This document shows positions 27,093 through 35,084 of a DNA stretch of 64,000 nucleotides, piece after piece. Position 1 is the stretch's first letter, and every line of letters begins with the position of its first letter. A program made the position numbers and the translations under genes. The DNA comes from CAJCIS01 sp965276755 (GTDB lineage Bacteria > Pseudomonadota > Alphaproteobacteria > Acetobacterales > Acetobacteraceae): assembly GCA_965276755.1 (NCBI GenBank), contig OZ255625.1, positions 1,054,001-1,118,000 of the forward strand, written 5' to 3'. Under the pieces are notes generated by a model that was not told the origin of the DNA, made no database searches, and saw only the letters and a program-made list of their open reading frames with translations.

Positions 27093-27404
27093 ATGATCGG
27101 GCAGAATGGCGCGCCGGACCCATCCTCCTTCGAGGAAAGGCTGCGGGCGGCGAGCAGCACGGCGGGCCTGGATGCCCCAGCTTCGGCCAGGGCCGGCGCA
27201 GATGCATCCGCGCTCGGCTTCGGCTTGCGTGTGGGTGTGGAGCTGCTTGCAGCCCTAGTCGTGGCCATCGCCATCGGCTGGGGGCTGGATCGCTGGCTGC
27301 ACACCATGCCGCTGTTCCTGATCATCTTCGTGCTGCTTGGCGGGGCGGCCGGGGTGGCAAATCTGTGGCGCATGGTCTCGCCCGGGCGCCCCGGTTCAGG
27401 GTAG
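27093..27404 (+). CDS. atpI: ATP synthase assembly protein AtpI
   Basis: 103 aa. Two transmembrane helices, FGLRVGVELLAALVVAIAIGWGLDRWL and PLFLIIFVLLGGAAGVANLW, fit AtpI (subunit I), a chaperone for c-ring assembly. First gene of the F0 operon, directly before atpB. Confidence 0.88.
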   Translation: MIGQNGAPDPSSFEERLRAASSTAGLDAPASARAGADASALGFGLRVGVELLAALVVAIAIGWGLDRWLHTMPLFLIIFVLLGGAAGVANLWRMVSPGRPGSG

Positions 27405-27428
27405 CGGACTAAACAGGGGGCGGGCAGC

Positions 27429-28181
27429 GTGGCAGGCGGCGCAGGCATCAAGATCGAGCCATTGGAGCAATTCACGCTCCATCCCTGGCTCGGCGGGCTC
27501 GGCGTGAACTTCACCCAGGCCAATGCGGTGATGGTGGTGGGCGCGCTGCTGGTGCTCGCGCTGTTGCATTACGGATCGCGCCCGCGCGCAATCGTGCCCG
27601 GGCGGCTGCAGGCCGCGGCCGAAATGGCGCATGATTTCCTCTACCGCATGGCGATCGACCAGATCGGGCCCGAGGGCAAGCGCTACTTCCCTTTCATCTT
27701 CACGCTCTTCTTCTTCGTGCTGATGGGCAATCTGCTCGGCCTGGTGCCTTACGCCTTCACCTATACGAGCCACATCGCCGTCACCGCCGCACTCGCCATC
27801 ATGGTCATCGTGCTGGTCACGATCGTTGCGCTGATGGAGCACGGCTTGCAGTTCTTCACCTATTTCTTCCCCTCCGGCGCGCCCGTTTTTCTGGCGCCGC
27901 TGATCGTGCCGATCGAAATCATCTCCTATCTCTCGCGCCCGGTCAGCCTCTCGATCCGCCTGTTCGCCAACATGGTGGCCGGCCACGTCATGCTCGCCGT
28001 GTTTGCCACGTTCGTGGTGACGCTGGGCAGCATCGGCGCGATCGGCATCCTGGGTGCCGCCGGACCGCTGGCGCTGAACGTGGTGCTGATCGGCTTTGAA
28101 TTGCTGGTTGCGGCATTGCAGGCCTACGTGTTTGCGATCCTGACCTGCATCTACCTGCATGACGCGGTGCATCTGCACTAA
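27429..28181 (+). CDS. atpB: F0 ATP synthase subunit a
   Basis: 250 aa, GTG start. Contains the essential arginine segment LSRPVSLSIRLFANMVAGHVML, plus GLVPYAFTYTSHIAVT. It forms the proton half-channels against the c-ring in the inner membrane. Confidence 0.96.
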   Translation: MAGGAGIKIEPLEQFTLHPWLGGLGVNFTQANAVMVVGALLVLALLHYGSRPRAIVPGRLQAAAEMAHDFLYRMAIDQIGPEGKRYFPFIFTLFFFVLMGNLLGLVPYAFTYTSHIAVTAALAIMVIVLVTIVALMEHGLQFFTYFFPSGAPVFLAPLIVPIEIISYLSRPVSLSIRLFANMVAGHVMLAVFATFVVTLGSIGAIGILGAAGPLALNVVLIGFELLVAALQAYVFAILTCIYLHDAVHLH

Positions 28182-28223
28182 GCCCCGCGTCGTTTTTTCT
28201 GTTCAACGAAGGAGAGTTTCAAC

Positions 28224-28448
28224 ATGGACGTCGCAGCAGCCACCAAACTAGGCGCAGGCATCGCAGTCATCGCACTTGCAGGCGTGGGCATCGGCATCGG
28301 CAACATCTTCTCTGCGTTGGTGACCTCGATCGCGCGCAACCCGTCCGCGCGCGACCAGGTCTTTGGCCTGGGCATTCTGGGTTTTGCGCTGACCGAAGCC
28401 GTTGCGTTGTTCGCGCTGCTGATCGCCTTCCTGATCCTGTTCACCTGA
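28224..28448 (+). CDS. atpE: F0 ATP synthase subunit c
   Basis: 74 aa, two-helix hairpin. The polar loop is ARNPSARDQ and the proton-carrying Glu is in GFALTEAVALFALL. GGAG precedes the ATG. Sequence is as expected for a proton-driven ring; the sodium-binding Gln is not seen. Confidence 0.97.
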   Translation: MDVAAATKLGAGIAVIALAGVGIGIGNIFSALVTSIARNPSARDQVFGLGILGFALTEAVALFALLIAFLILFT

Positions 28449-28458
28449 TCGCACCGGC

Positions 28459-29037
28459 ATGAAGCGGCTCATCATCGCGGCGGGAATGGTGGGCGCGGGC
28501 GCGGGCGGCGCGCACGCCAGCGGCATGCCGCAGCTCGATTTCGCCAACCCGCTGCTGATCTCGCAGGTGGTATGGGGCGCAATCATCTTCGCCGTATTCT
28601 ATCTGGCGGTCTCGCGCTACGGCCTGCCGCAGGTGGACGCCATCCTGGCCCACCGCGCCGACGTCATCGGCGCGGACCTGGCCGCGGCGCGCGCCTCCAA
28701 GCAGAGCGCCGATGAGGCCGTGGCCGAACTGACCCAGGCACGCCGCACCGCCTATGCGCAGAGCCAGGCCGAGGTGAATGCCGCCTCAGTGCGCGCCAAG
28801 GCAAATGCGGCACGCGAGGCCGAAGCGGCACGCATGCGCCTGGACGCGCAGCTCGCCCAGAGCGAGGCGCAGATCGATGCCGCGCGCGGGTTGGCCATGG
28901 CATCGCTGCGCCAGATTGCGGCCGAGACGGCGGACGCACTGGTTGCGCGCCTGACGCATCAGGCGCCGGATCGTGGGCGGCTGGAGGCCGCCGTGGTCGG
29001 GGCGCTGCATGCGCGCGGGCTGGACGCGGTAAGTTAG
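28459..29037 (+). CDS. atpF': F0 ATP synthase subunit b'
   Basis: 192 aa. An N-terminal hydrophobic segment (PLLISQVVWGAIIFAVFYLAVSRYGLP) is followed by a long Ala/Glu-rich coiled coil. It is the first of two b-type stalk genes, as usual in alphaproteobacteria. A longer, signal-like N-terminus (MKRLIIAAGMVGAGAGGAHAS) is present, also common for b'. A repeat pair follows immediately after the stop. Confidence 0.92.
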   Translation: MKRLIIAAGMVGAGAGGAHASGMPQLDFANPLLISQVVWGAIIFAVFYLAVSRYGLPQVDAILAHRADVIGADLAAARASKQSADEAVAELTQARRTAYAQSQAEVNAASVRAKANAAREAEAARMRLDAQLAQSEAQIDAARGLAMASLRQIAAETADALVARLTHQAPDRGRLEAAVVGALHARGLDAVS

Positions 29038-29042
29038 GAAGA

Positions 29043-29141
29043 CTGGGGGAGATGTGCCATCCCCCCCAGACCCCCCGTCATCAGTTAGGCAAGGCTCTAT
29101 AATCGACGGGGGGTCTGGGGGGGATGGCACATCTCCCCCAG
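29043..29141. repeat. Hairpin repeat family 1, inverted pair inside the F0 operon
   Basis: Left unit inner stem GATG/CATC; right unit GATG/CATC with CTCCCCC end. Spacer of about 25 nt is almost the reverse complement of the one at 3209-3235. It starts 5 nt after the atpF' stop and ends 36 nt before atpF. Confidence 0.9.
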
Positions 29142-29177
29142 TTTTTGCCTAATCATCCGGCTACCTGAGAGACGACC

Positions 29178-29675
29178 ATGCACCGCACCCTCGCCAATCC
29201 CGAATTCTGGGTCCTCGTCGCCTTCGTCATCTTCTTCGTCCTGTTCGGGCGGCGGCTATGGGCGGTGGTGGCCGGCATGCTGGACGGCCGCGCGACCACA
29301 ATCCGTGCCGAGCTCGATGAAGCCGCACGCCTGCGCGCCGAAGCCGAGGCGATGCTGCGCCGCGCACAGGCCGACCGCGAAGCAGCCCTCGCCGAGGCGC
29401 GTGACGTGCTCACCCGCAGCCACGCCGAAGCCGCGCGCGTGACACGCGAGGCCGAGGCCGAGGCGGCGGCCGCCGCGCGCCGGCGCGAGCAGATGGCGCT
29501 GGATCGAATCGCGGCGGCCGAAAAGGCCGTGGTGGTCGAGGTGCGCCAGATGGCGGCAGAGCTGGCGGTGCAGGCGGCGCGCGAGGTGATCGCGGGCACG
29601 CTTTCGGCCGAGCAGGATGGCGCGCTGGTGGATGAGGCAATTGCCGGGCTGCCTCGGGCTTTGCGGGCTGCGTAG
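29178..29675 (+). CDS. atpF: F0 ATP synthase subunit b
   Basis: 165 aa. N-terminal membrane helix (FWVLVAFVIFFVLFGRRLWAVV), then an Ala/Arg/Glu-rich coiled coil ending in the F1-contact region. It dimerises with b' to make the peripheral stalk. F1 genes are not in this window, as in other alphaproteobacteria with split operons. Confidence 0.94.
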   Translation: MHRTLANPEFWVLVAFVIFFVLFGRRLWAVVAGMLDGRATTIRAELDEAARLRAEAEAMLRRAQADREAALAEARDVLTRSHAEAARVTREAEAEAAAAARRREQMALDRIAAAEKAVVVEVRQMAAELAVQAAREVIAGTLSAEQDGALVDEAIAGLPRALRAA

Positions 29676-29682
29676 GAAAGAA

Positions 29683-29719
29683 TTGGGGGGACCGAGCCGG
29701 TCCCCCCAAACCCCCCGTC
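29683..29719 (+). repeat. Hairpin repeat family 1, single unit
   Basis: Inner stem ACCG/CGGT, loop AGC, then CCCCCCGTC. Lies between convergent atpF and the VOC gene; the VOC stop codon (29718-29720) overlaps the tail. Confidence 0.87.
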
Positions 29720-30074
29720 ATTTTTTTGGTGGTTCCCACAATTCGATCGCGTTGCCTTCGGGGTCGTGCACGCGGGCGAAGCGGCCGGTTTCGGGGGAGT
29801 CCCAGTCGGGTTTTGTGATGATCTCTATTTTCGCCTCGCGCAGCTTGGCGATCGTGGCGGCGAGATCGTCCACGCGCAAATTGATCATCCACTGCTTGTC
29901 GGCGGCGAAATAGTCGGTGTCGTGCTTGAACGGCATGAAAACGGTGGGCCCGGCGGCCTGGTGCCACGGCTCGTAGCCGGTCATTGTAATAGCGAAATGG
30001 GTTCGATACCACTCCGTCAGCGCCTTCGGGTCCTGGGCGCGGAAGAATATTCCGCCTATGCCGGTCACAGTCAT
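29718..30074 (-). CDS. VOC-family (glyoxalase/bleomycin-resistance fold) protein
   Basis: 118 aa from ATG 30074. Paired beta-alpha-beta motifs: GIGGIFFRAQDPKALTEWYRTHFAI and WMINLRVDDLAATIAKLRE...ARVHDPEGNAIELWEP. The C-terminal HDPEGNAIELWE carries the usual metal-ligand Glu. Substrate unknown. It shares one base with the stop of the hydrolase gene upstream, so they form an operon. Confidence 0.85.
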   Translation of the reverse strand: MTVTGIGGIFFRAQDPKALTEWYRTHFAITMTGYEPWHQAAGPTVFMPFKHDTDYFAADKQWMINLRVDDLAATIAKLREAKIEIITKPDWDSPETGRFARVHDPEGNAIELWEPPKK

Positions 30075-30862
30075 TATGCGGCCTTTCGGTGCTGGTGTTG
30101 CGCGAAATGGGCGGCGAGTGCGGCGTTGACCGCATCCGGTTCTTCCAGCGCCACCGAATGGCCGGCGCGCGGGATGGTCATAGCACCGCCGCCCGCGGCG
30201 TGCGCAACGTTCTGCGCCTCGGCCGGCCCGTAGGCGTGGTCCTCCTCGCCGGCGATGGCGAGGATGGGTACGCGCGTGCCGGCGAGCTCGGCCAGGATCG
30301 CGGTGCGGAAAACGACCGCGTGGGCCGCCTCGGCGATGCTGGGCGGCAGGGCGGCGAGCTTGGTGCGCCAGTGGGTGCGTTCTGCCGCGCGGGCCGGGTC
30401 GGCGAGGAAGGTGTCGCCGAACATGATGTGCATCAGCGTGTCGATCAGGGGGGCGGCGCCTTTGGCGCGCAGGGCGTCGATGATTGGGGTGAATTCGGCC
30501 TGGCGGTGTTCGGCCTCGCCGGAGCTGCCGAGGATGGTGGCGGTCAGCAGCAGGTCCGGCCGGCGCGCGACCAGGCGCAGGGCGATGAAGCCGCCAAGCG
30601 AGTTGCCGACGAAGTGGACGGGGCCGGCGGACAGCGATTCGATGAGGGCGGCGGCGTCGTTTGTGAGGGTGTCGAGGTCCAGCGTGGCGGAGGGGGCGCT
30701 GCGGCCCTGGCCGCGGTGGTCGTAGCGGATGACGCGATGGGTGGGGGCGAAATGGGCGGCCTGGTGGTCGAACATGGTGAGGTCGAAGAAAAGGGAGTGG
30801 GCGAAGACGATCGGAGTGCCGGCGCCGGTTTGTTCGACGTGGAGATGGGCGGGGTGGGGCAT
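30074..30862 (-). CDS. Alpha/beta hydrolase
   Basis: 262 aa. Oxyanion region IVFAHSLFFDLTMFDHQ, YDHRGQGRS, nucleophile elbow FVGNSLGGFIALR (Ser), acid in IAGEEDHA and late His in IPRAGHSVALEEP. It resembles 3-oxoadipate enol-lactonase-like and related esterases; substrate not readable. Operon with the VOC gene. Confidence 0.85.
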   Translation of the reverse strand: MPHPAHLHVEQTGAGTPIVFAHSLFFDLTMFDHQAAHFAPTHRVIRYDHRGQGRSAPSATLDLDTLTNDAAALIESLSAGPVHFVGNSLGGFIALRLVARRPDLLLTATILGSSGEAEHRQAEFTPIIDALRAKGAAPLIDTLMHIMFGDTFLADPARAAERTHWRTKLAALPPSIAEAAHAVVFRTAILAELAGTRVPILAIAGEEDHAYGPAEAQNVAHAAGGGAMTIPRAGHSVALEEPDAVNAALAAHFAQHQHRKAA

Positions 30863-31011
30863 GGGGAGTGCTCCGGGGGTGTTCGGCGGAGTAGAAGACG
30901 CTATCAGGCGGCACGCCGGGGCGATATGATTTTGGTACGGGTCATGCCCGCTTGATTAAATGCGCCGCAAAAGCAGCGCGAGACCACAAGAACGCCAGCA
31001 GGATAAATGCG

Positions 31012-31257
31012 ATGGACTCCGCCGACGCGCCAAATTTGGAAACCCGCACGGCAATGCTGCGCGCATACGCTGCCGGAAATCTCTCGTGGACCACGTTGCG
31101 GGAGCGCGGCTTCGATGACTACGTGCAGGTGCTCGGCGGCCTCGGCGAACTCGGGCTCCGCCCCCCCATCGCCCCCATGGAAGGACCAAACTTCGCCGCG
31201 CGCGAGCGAGGGCGCGCCATCCTGCGGCGGCAATTGCAGGAAACGCGGGAGCGGTGA
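31012..31257 (+). CDS. Antitoxin-like protein of a PIN-type pair
   Basis: 81 aa from ATG 31012, with AGGA 8 bases upstream. The frame open to 30952 adds unconserved sequence. Pattern NLSWTTLRERGFDDYVQVLGGLGELGLRPPIAPMEGPN is like small antitoxins found before DUF3368-like PIN proteins. GTGA overlap with the next gene supports an antitoxin-toxin operon. Confidence 0.65.
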   Translation: MDSADAPNLETRTAMLRAYAAGNLSWTTLRERGFDDYVQVLGGLGELGLRPPIAPMEGPNFAARERGRAILRRQLQETRER

Positions 31258-31841
31258 GCCGGCCTGTCTTCAGCCTCATCGTCACCGACACCTCGCCGCT
31301 CATTACGCTGGCGCTGGCCGATGCGCTTGATGTGCTCCTGCGCCCGACCCTGCCGGTCAGCATTCCCGACGCCGTTTATATCGAGGCGACGCGACGACGC
31401 GCAGCACCAGGCGCGGCGCGCATTGTGGATTGGATCAACGCGCACCTCGACCAGGTGCGCATCGTGCCGACCGACATTGGCATAGACCAGCAGCGGCGTC
31501 TGGAGGAGGGCCGCTCCATCCGCGCGATGGGCGAAGCCGCGGCACTCGAGGTCCTGGAACGCGCGTTGTGCGGCGATGCGTCCGCCGAGGCGCTGTTGCT
31601 TTTCGAGGACAGCGATTCGGGCAAGCGCCGCGCTATTGTCGATGAGCGGGTGAGCCTTGTCAGTACAGGGGATTTCCTGCGCGAGCTCGAAGTGGCGGGG
31701 CTGATACAATCAGCCGATCGCATTCTCGATGAGGCCGCCGCACAAGGCCGCAACATCGAAAGACAGCGGCAGGCGGCGACGGGTGACACGGCGCGCGGAC
31801 GCTTGCGCCAACAGCTTGACGACCGGCGGAATGTGGAGTGA
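31254..31841 (+). CDS. PIN-domain toxin-like protein
   Basis: 195 aa, GTG start overlapping the upstream stop. Begins LIVTDTSPLITLALADALDVLL, the DTSPLI motif of PIN proteins, then IPDAVYIEATR, GEAAALEVLERAL, LLLFEDSDSGKRRA and VSTGDFLREL. Acidic residues are in positions suited to PIN RNase activity. The C-terminal 40 residues are a charged extension. Together with the gene before it, this is a likely type II toxin-antitoxin unit. Confidence 0.75.
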   Translation: MSRPVFSLIVTDTSPLITLALADALDVLLRPTLPVSIPDAVYIEATRRRAAPGAARIVDWINAHLDQVRIVPTDIGIDQQRRLEEGRSIRAMGEAAALEVLERALCGDASAEALLLFEDSDSGKRRAIVDERVSLVSTGDFLRELEVAGLIQSADRILDEAAAQGRNIERQRQAATGDTARGRLRQQLDDRRNVE

Positions 31842-32069
31842 CGGAACCTTCGGGAGCCACGAACGGAAAAGTTTGCGCATGCGCCGATCCGCGCAAGCAC
31901 ATTCCTCGGTTCTTCCTGCCTCCACTTGCCCCCCATACGCGCACCGGCCGGCACATCGCATCCGCCGCCCGCGAGCACCATCATGATTAAACGGTTGGCC
32001 CCGACGGTGGTATACCTCGCGCACGCGAGCGGCAGACGCGCCGTTTGCCTCGGGTCAACGGAGAACGTC

Positions 32070-32315
32070 ATGCGGGAGGTTAGCTCCGCGAAAGCTCAGC
32101 AGAATTTCTCGATATATCGCGACATTGCAGAAGGCGGGGCCGCTGCGCCGGAGGCTGTGACCGTCCTGCATGAGGACAAGCCGCTCGTCGTTATAATGTC
32201 GGCCGCGGAGTATGCGCGATTGATGCGGCGGACATGGCGGCGTAGTTGCTGCTCTGCAGCAGCGCAGCCGCCACGAGAAGGACCTCTTGCTCCTAGAGTA
32301 TGGTGGAGTCGTTAA
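32070..32315 (+). CDS. Phd/YefM-like antitoxin, orphan and altered at the C-terminus
   Basis: 81 aa from ATG 32070. MREVSSAKAQQNFSIYRDIAEGG...VTVLHEDKPLVVIMSAAEYARLMR is the Phd DNA-binding fold. After this the sequence (RTWRRSCCSAAAQPPREG) is unlike family members, so the toxin-binding tail is lost or frameshifted. No Doc or RelE partner follows; the next gene is the LA2681-like protein. Confidence 0.6.
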   Translation: MREVSSAKAQQNFSIYRDIAEGGAAAPEAVTVLHEDKPLVVIMSAAEYARLMRRTWRRSCCSAAAQPPREGPLAPRVWWSR

Positions 32316-32342
32316 GTGCGAAGTGCGAAGGCCTACAGACCT

Positions 32343-33926
32343 ATGAGCGATTCGAGACCCGATCAAATAATAGTCGATGACCTACTGCGCCTTTGCGACG
32401 TTCGGAATTTACAGCCTGCGGACGCGCTGGTGGTGGTCGGTATCTTGATCGACCACGCTGCGGACACAACTGATCCTGGCGTTAACGATCGTGCTATTAA
32501 GTTCGCGGAGGAGATTGTGGTCGCGAAACTTAATGCAACCGATGCTGCACTGTTGAACTATTTTCTTGCGAACGCGTGGGCAAACCGACAGCGCGCATCG
32601 CACGTGGCGAAAGGCGCCGCCTGGGCTTGGATGCAGCCCGAAATAGAGAAGCAGATCCTCTATCTAAGATGCGCCCGGAACGGCACTGGATTTGACGGCC
32701 TCGAACCGGTCCGACGATGCCAAATACTCACGAATCTAGCCAACCTCCTCAATACCCTTGGCCGCTTTGTCGAGGCGCGTGATACCTGGACCCAGGCGCT
32801 CGTGATTGACCCCAATTTTTGGATGGCACGTGGCAATCGCGGCAGTGCTCTTATTGACTACGGCCGGAGCCTGTATGACGAGGAGCAGCGCCTCGTGTTT
32901 GGCCTTTTTGCCCATCGGGATCTGACACAGGCAGCCGAAGACGTTCTTCGCAACCCATATCTGGGTGATCCGGCGGTTCGCGACCATTTCATAGCACGTC
33001 GAGCCGTAATCGAAAGCGCCTTGGTTCCGAGTGACGTTGAGCGGTCCTATCGCCCTGAAGGCCACTCGCTTGGCGCAAGCGACGCCGAACGGTCCTACCG
33101 CGAGTGGTGCCTTAAACAGGTCCTCTTCCTTAATCCGCTCAATGATATTGATACCCGATCCGTGGCGGCACATGACATCCTGACGCTCCCCGACTTCACG
33201 ACGAATATTGGTGACCCACCAGCACTCATTGGGTTCTTTAACCAGATTAAACAGGAATATGTTTCGGCGCGCTGGGGCTTCTACGAGTCGACCTTTGCAG
33301 ATAGCCCTCATTTCTCGGATAGGGCCTTGCTACTCTACAACACGCTCGATTACCCCTCCTATGGTCTGGCAATTGAGAGGATGAGACTGACGTTTCGGGC
33401 CACCTATTCTATTTTTGACAAAATTGCTTTTTTCCTAAATCATTATATGTCTGTTGGCCTCCCTGAAAAAGGTGTGAATTTTAAAAGAATTTGGCGGGAG
33501 ACAGACAAATCCTTTGTTCGTGCTGCATTTGACGACTCGAAGAACTGGCCCCTCCGAGGGCTCTACTGGCTAAGTCGAGATTTGTTTGATGAAGAAATTC
33601 ATGTCTCAGCCGAACCAGAGGCACGTGAGCTCAATACTCTTCGGAACCATCTGGAACATAAATATCTGAAGGTACATGAGATGCTCGCTCCATCGCTGTC
33701 TGAAAAGACGCCTGCGGATGGCCTGTTTGTCGATACGCTTTCCTACTCAATTTCCCGCGAAGAATTAGAGAGAAAAACCTTCAAGCTTCTAAAACTCAGC
33801 CGCGCCGCCCTGATTTATTTATCCCTCGGAATGCATAACGAGGAGCGTCGCCGCAAGACGCGCCGTGGCCCCGTTCTGGTGATGCCGATGTCACTCCCGC
33901 CACTAGACGACGATTGGAAGCGGTGA
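32343..33926 (+). CDS. LA2681-family HEPN protein with TPR-like N-terminus
   Basis: 527 aa from ATG 32343 (a GTG at 32316 is possible). TPR-like helices near the N-terminus (ILTNLANLLNTLGRFVEARDTWTQALVIDPNFWMARGNRGSALIDYG). The C-terminal half (FRATYSIFDKIAFFLNHYM...LRGLYWLSRDLF...LNTLRNHLEHKYLKVHEM) matches HEPN_LA2681, with the R434-x4-H439 catalytic pattern. HEPN proteins with this motif are usually RNases in defence or abortive infection; the TPR part would be the sensor or partner site. G+C is lower than in the neighbours. No obvious antitoxin or nucleotidyltransferase partner. Confidence 0.8.
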   Translation: MSDSRPDQIIVDDLLRLCDVRNLQPADALVVVGILIDHAADTTDPGVNDRAIKFAEEIVVAKLNATDAALLNYFLANAWANRQRASHVAKGAAWAWMQPEIEKQILYLRCARNGTGFDGLEPVRRCQILTNLANLLNTLGRFVEARDTWTQALVIDPNFWMARGNRGSALIDYGRSLYDEEQRLVFGLFAHRDLTQAAEDVLRNPYLGDPAVRDHFIARRAVIESALVPSDVERSYRPEGHSLGASDAERSYREWCLKQVLFLNPLNDIDTRSVAAHDILTLPDFTTNIGDPPALIGFFNQIKQEYVSARWGFYESTFADSPHFSDRALLLYNTLDYPSYGLAIERMRLTFRATYSIFDKIAFFLNHYMSVGLPEKGVNFKRIWRETDKSFVRAAFDDSKNWPLRGLYWLSRDLFDEEIHVSAEPEARELNTLRNHLEHKYLKVHEMLAPSLSEKTPADGLFVDTLSYSISREELERKTFKLLKLSRAALIYLSLGMHNEERRRKTRRGPVLVMPMSLPPLDDDWKR

Positions 33927-34057
33927 AACTTGGTGTCTCGAAGACAGACAAAGCCAGCGCTGGAGCTAGCCAACCTAGCGTAACCCAGGAGAAGCGGGCG
34001 AATCCGCTGGCGATGAAGTGGACACAAGCGCATAGTGGTAGATCATCGGCTGAGATC

Positions 34058-34846
34058 CTAGCCACTGGCGCTTGCGCCTGGTGTCTTTAAGGTAGAGAGC
34101 GCCTCGCGAAAGGCGCCCACATACTCCTCCAAGGTCCCATCCAGCCGCTCGTATAAAAAGCGCTCAAACGTCTCAGCCCCCTGGTCCGCCCGCGCCTGTT
34201 GCAAGGCGGCGGTATAGGCGGGCCGATCCTCCGGCCGTACAGCCACCGGCGGATAGCCACCCCTGATCAGAACCAAATTCATCAGCAGCCGCGCCGTGCG
34301 GCCATTGCCATCATTGAACGGGTGTATTTCGACAAGCCGACGATGCCCGTCGAAAGCCGCCGCAGGCGTATCCGCCGCGCCACCCAACCAACCAGCAAAT
34401 TCCCCCATCAGCGCCGGCAATTCGGCCGGCGAGGGAAAACGGTACCGCCCGCGATCGGTCAGCACGTAGCGGCCCTGGTCGGCATAGCGCCCGGCAATGT
34501 CCGGGTTCGATCGCAGCATGACCAAACGATGCAAGTTGCGCACATCCATTTCGACGAGCGGCGTTTTCTGGCGTGCCAGGTCGCGCACATAGCAAATGGC
34601 CTCGTAATGATCGATCGCTTCCAGATGGTCCTTCAGCGGTTTGCCGGCGACGGTGATCCCCTGCTCGATCACCATGGTCGTCTCGACGGCGGTCAGGGTG
34701 TTTCCCTCAATCGCGTTGGACGTGTAGGTCAGTTCCAGGTCTTGGCTGTGATCGAAATTCGTCGTTCCACCAGGCGCACGGACCCGAAGCCGGTCAAGTT
34801 CGGCCTTTTTGAACTCGATGCCGGCGATCAGGTCGTCAAGGGTCAT
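34058..34846 (-). CDS. Fic-family AMP-transferase, class II self-inhibited
   Basis: 262 aa from ATG 34846. The N-terminal inhibitory motif (S/T)xxxE(G/N) is seen in YTSNAIEGN (about residue 42). The catalytic motif HPFNDGNGRTARLLMN is complete. Fic enzymes transfer AMP or other nucleotide parts to target protein hydroxyls; class II proteins carry their own inhibitory helix, so no antitoxin gene is needed. A C-terminal helical part follows. The longer frame upstream (to 35197) reads through a repeat and is rejected. It ends the accessory cluster beginning at 30952. Confidence 0.88.
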   Translation of the reverse strand: MTLDDLIAGIEFKKAELDRLRVRAPGGTTNFDHSQDLELTYTSNAIEGNTLTAVETTMVIEQGITVAGKPLKDHLEAIDHYEAICYVRDLARQKTPLVEMDVRNLHRLVMLRSNPDIAGRYADQGRYVLTDRGRYRFPSPAELPALMGEFAGWLGGAADTPAAAFDGHRRLVEIHPFNDGNGRTARLLMNLVLIRGGYPPVAVRPEDRPAYTAALQQARADQGAETFERFLYERLDGTLEEYVGAFREALSTLKTPGASASG

Positions 34847-35004
34847 AGTTGGGTCACTTTGGATCACTGCAATGGTGCAAATCGTATAACACGGCAGATG
34901 CATACTGCGCGGCCCTGGATCGCCACGCCGCCAAGGGGCGGCTCGCGATGACATGGGAGCGTAAGGGCGCGCAGTAACGTTGGCCGGGCACCGAGCTAAA
35001 GAAT

Positions 35005-35043
35005 GACGGGGGATCTGGGGGGAATGGCACATTCCCCCCAGTT
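35005..35043 (-). repeat. Hairpin repeat family 1, single unit
   Basis: GACGGGGGATCTGGGGGG with inner stem AATG/CATT and CCCCCC, upstream of the fic gene and downstream of ycjF. One G of the outer run is changed to A. Confidence 0.85.
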
Positions 35044-35084
35044 CTTCCACTTGCCTAGCCTTGCATTCGCACGTGCCTACAACG

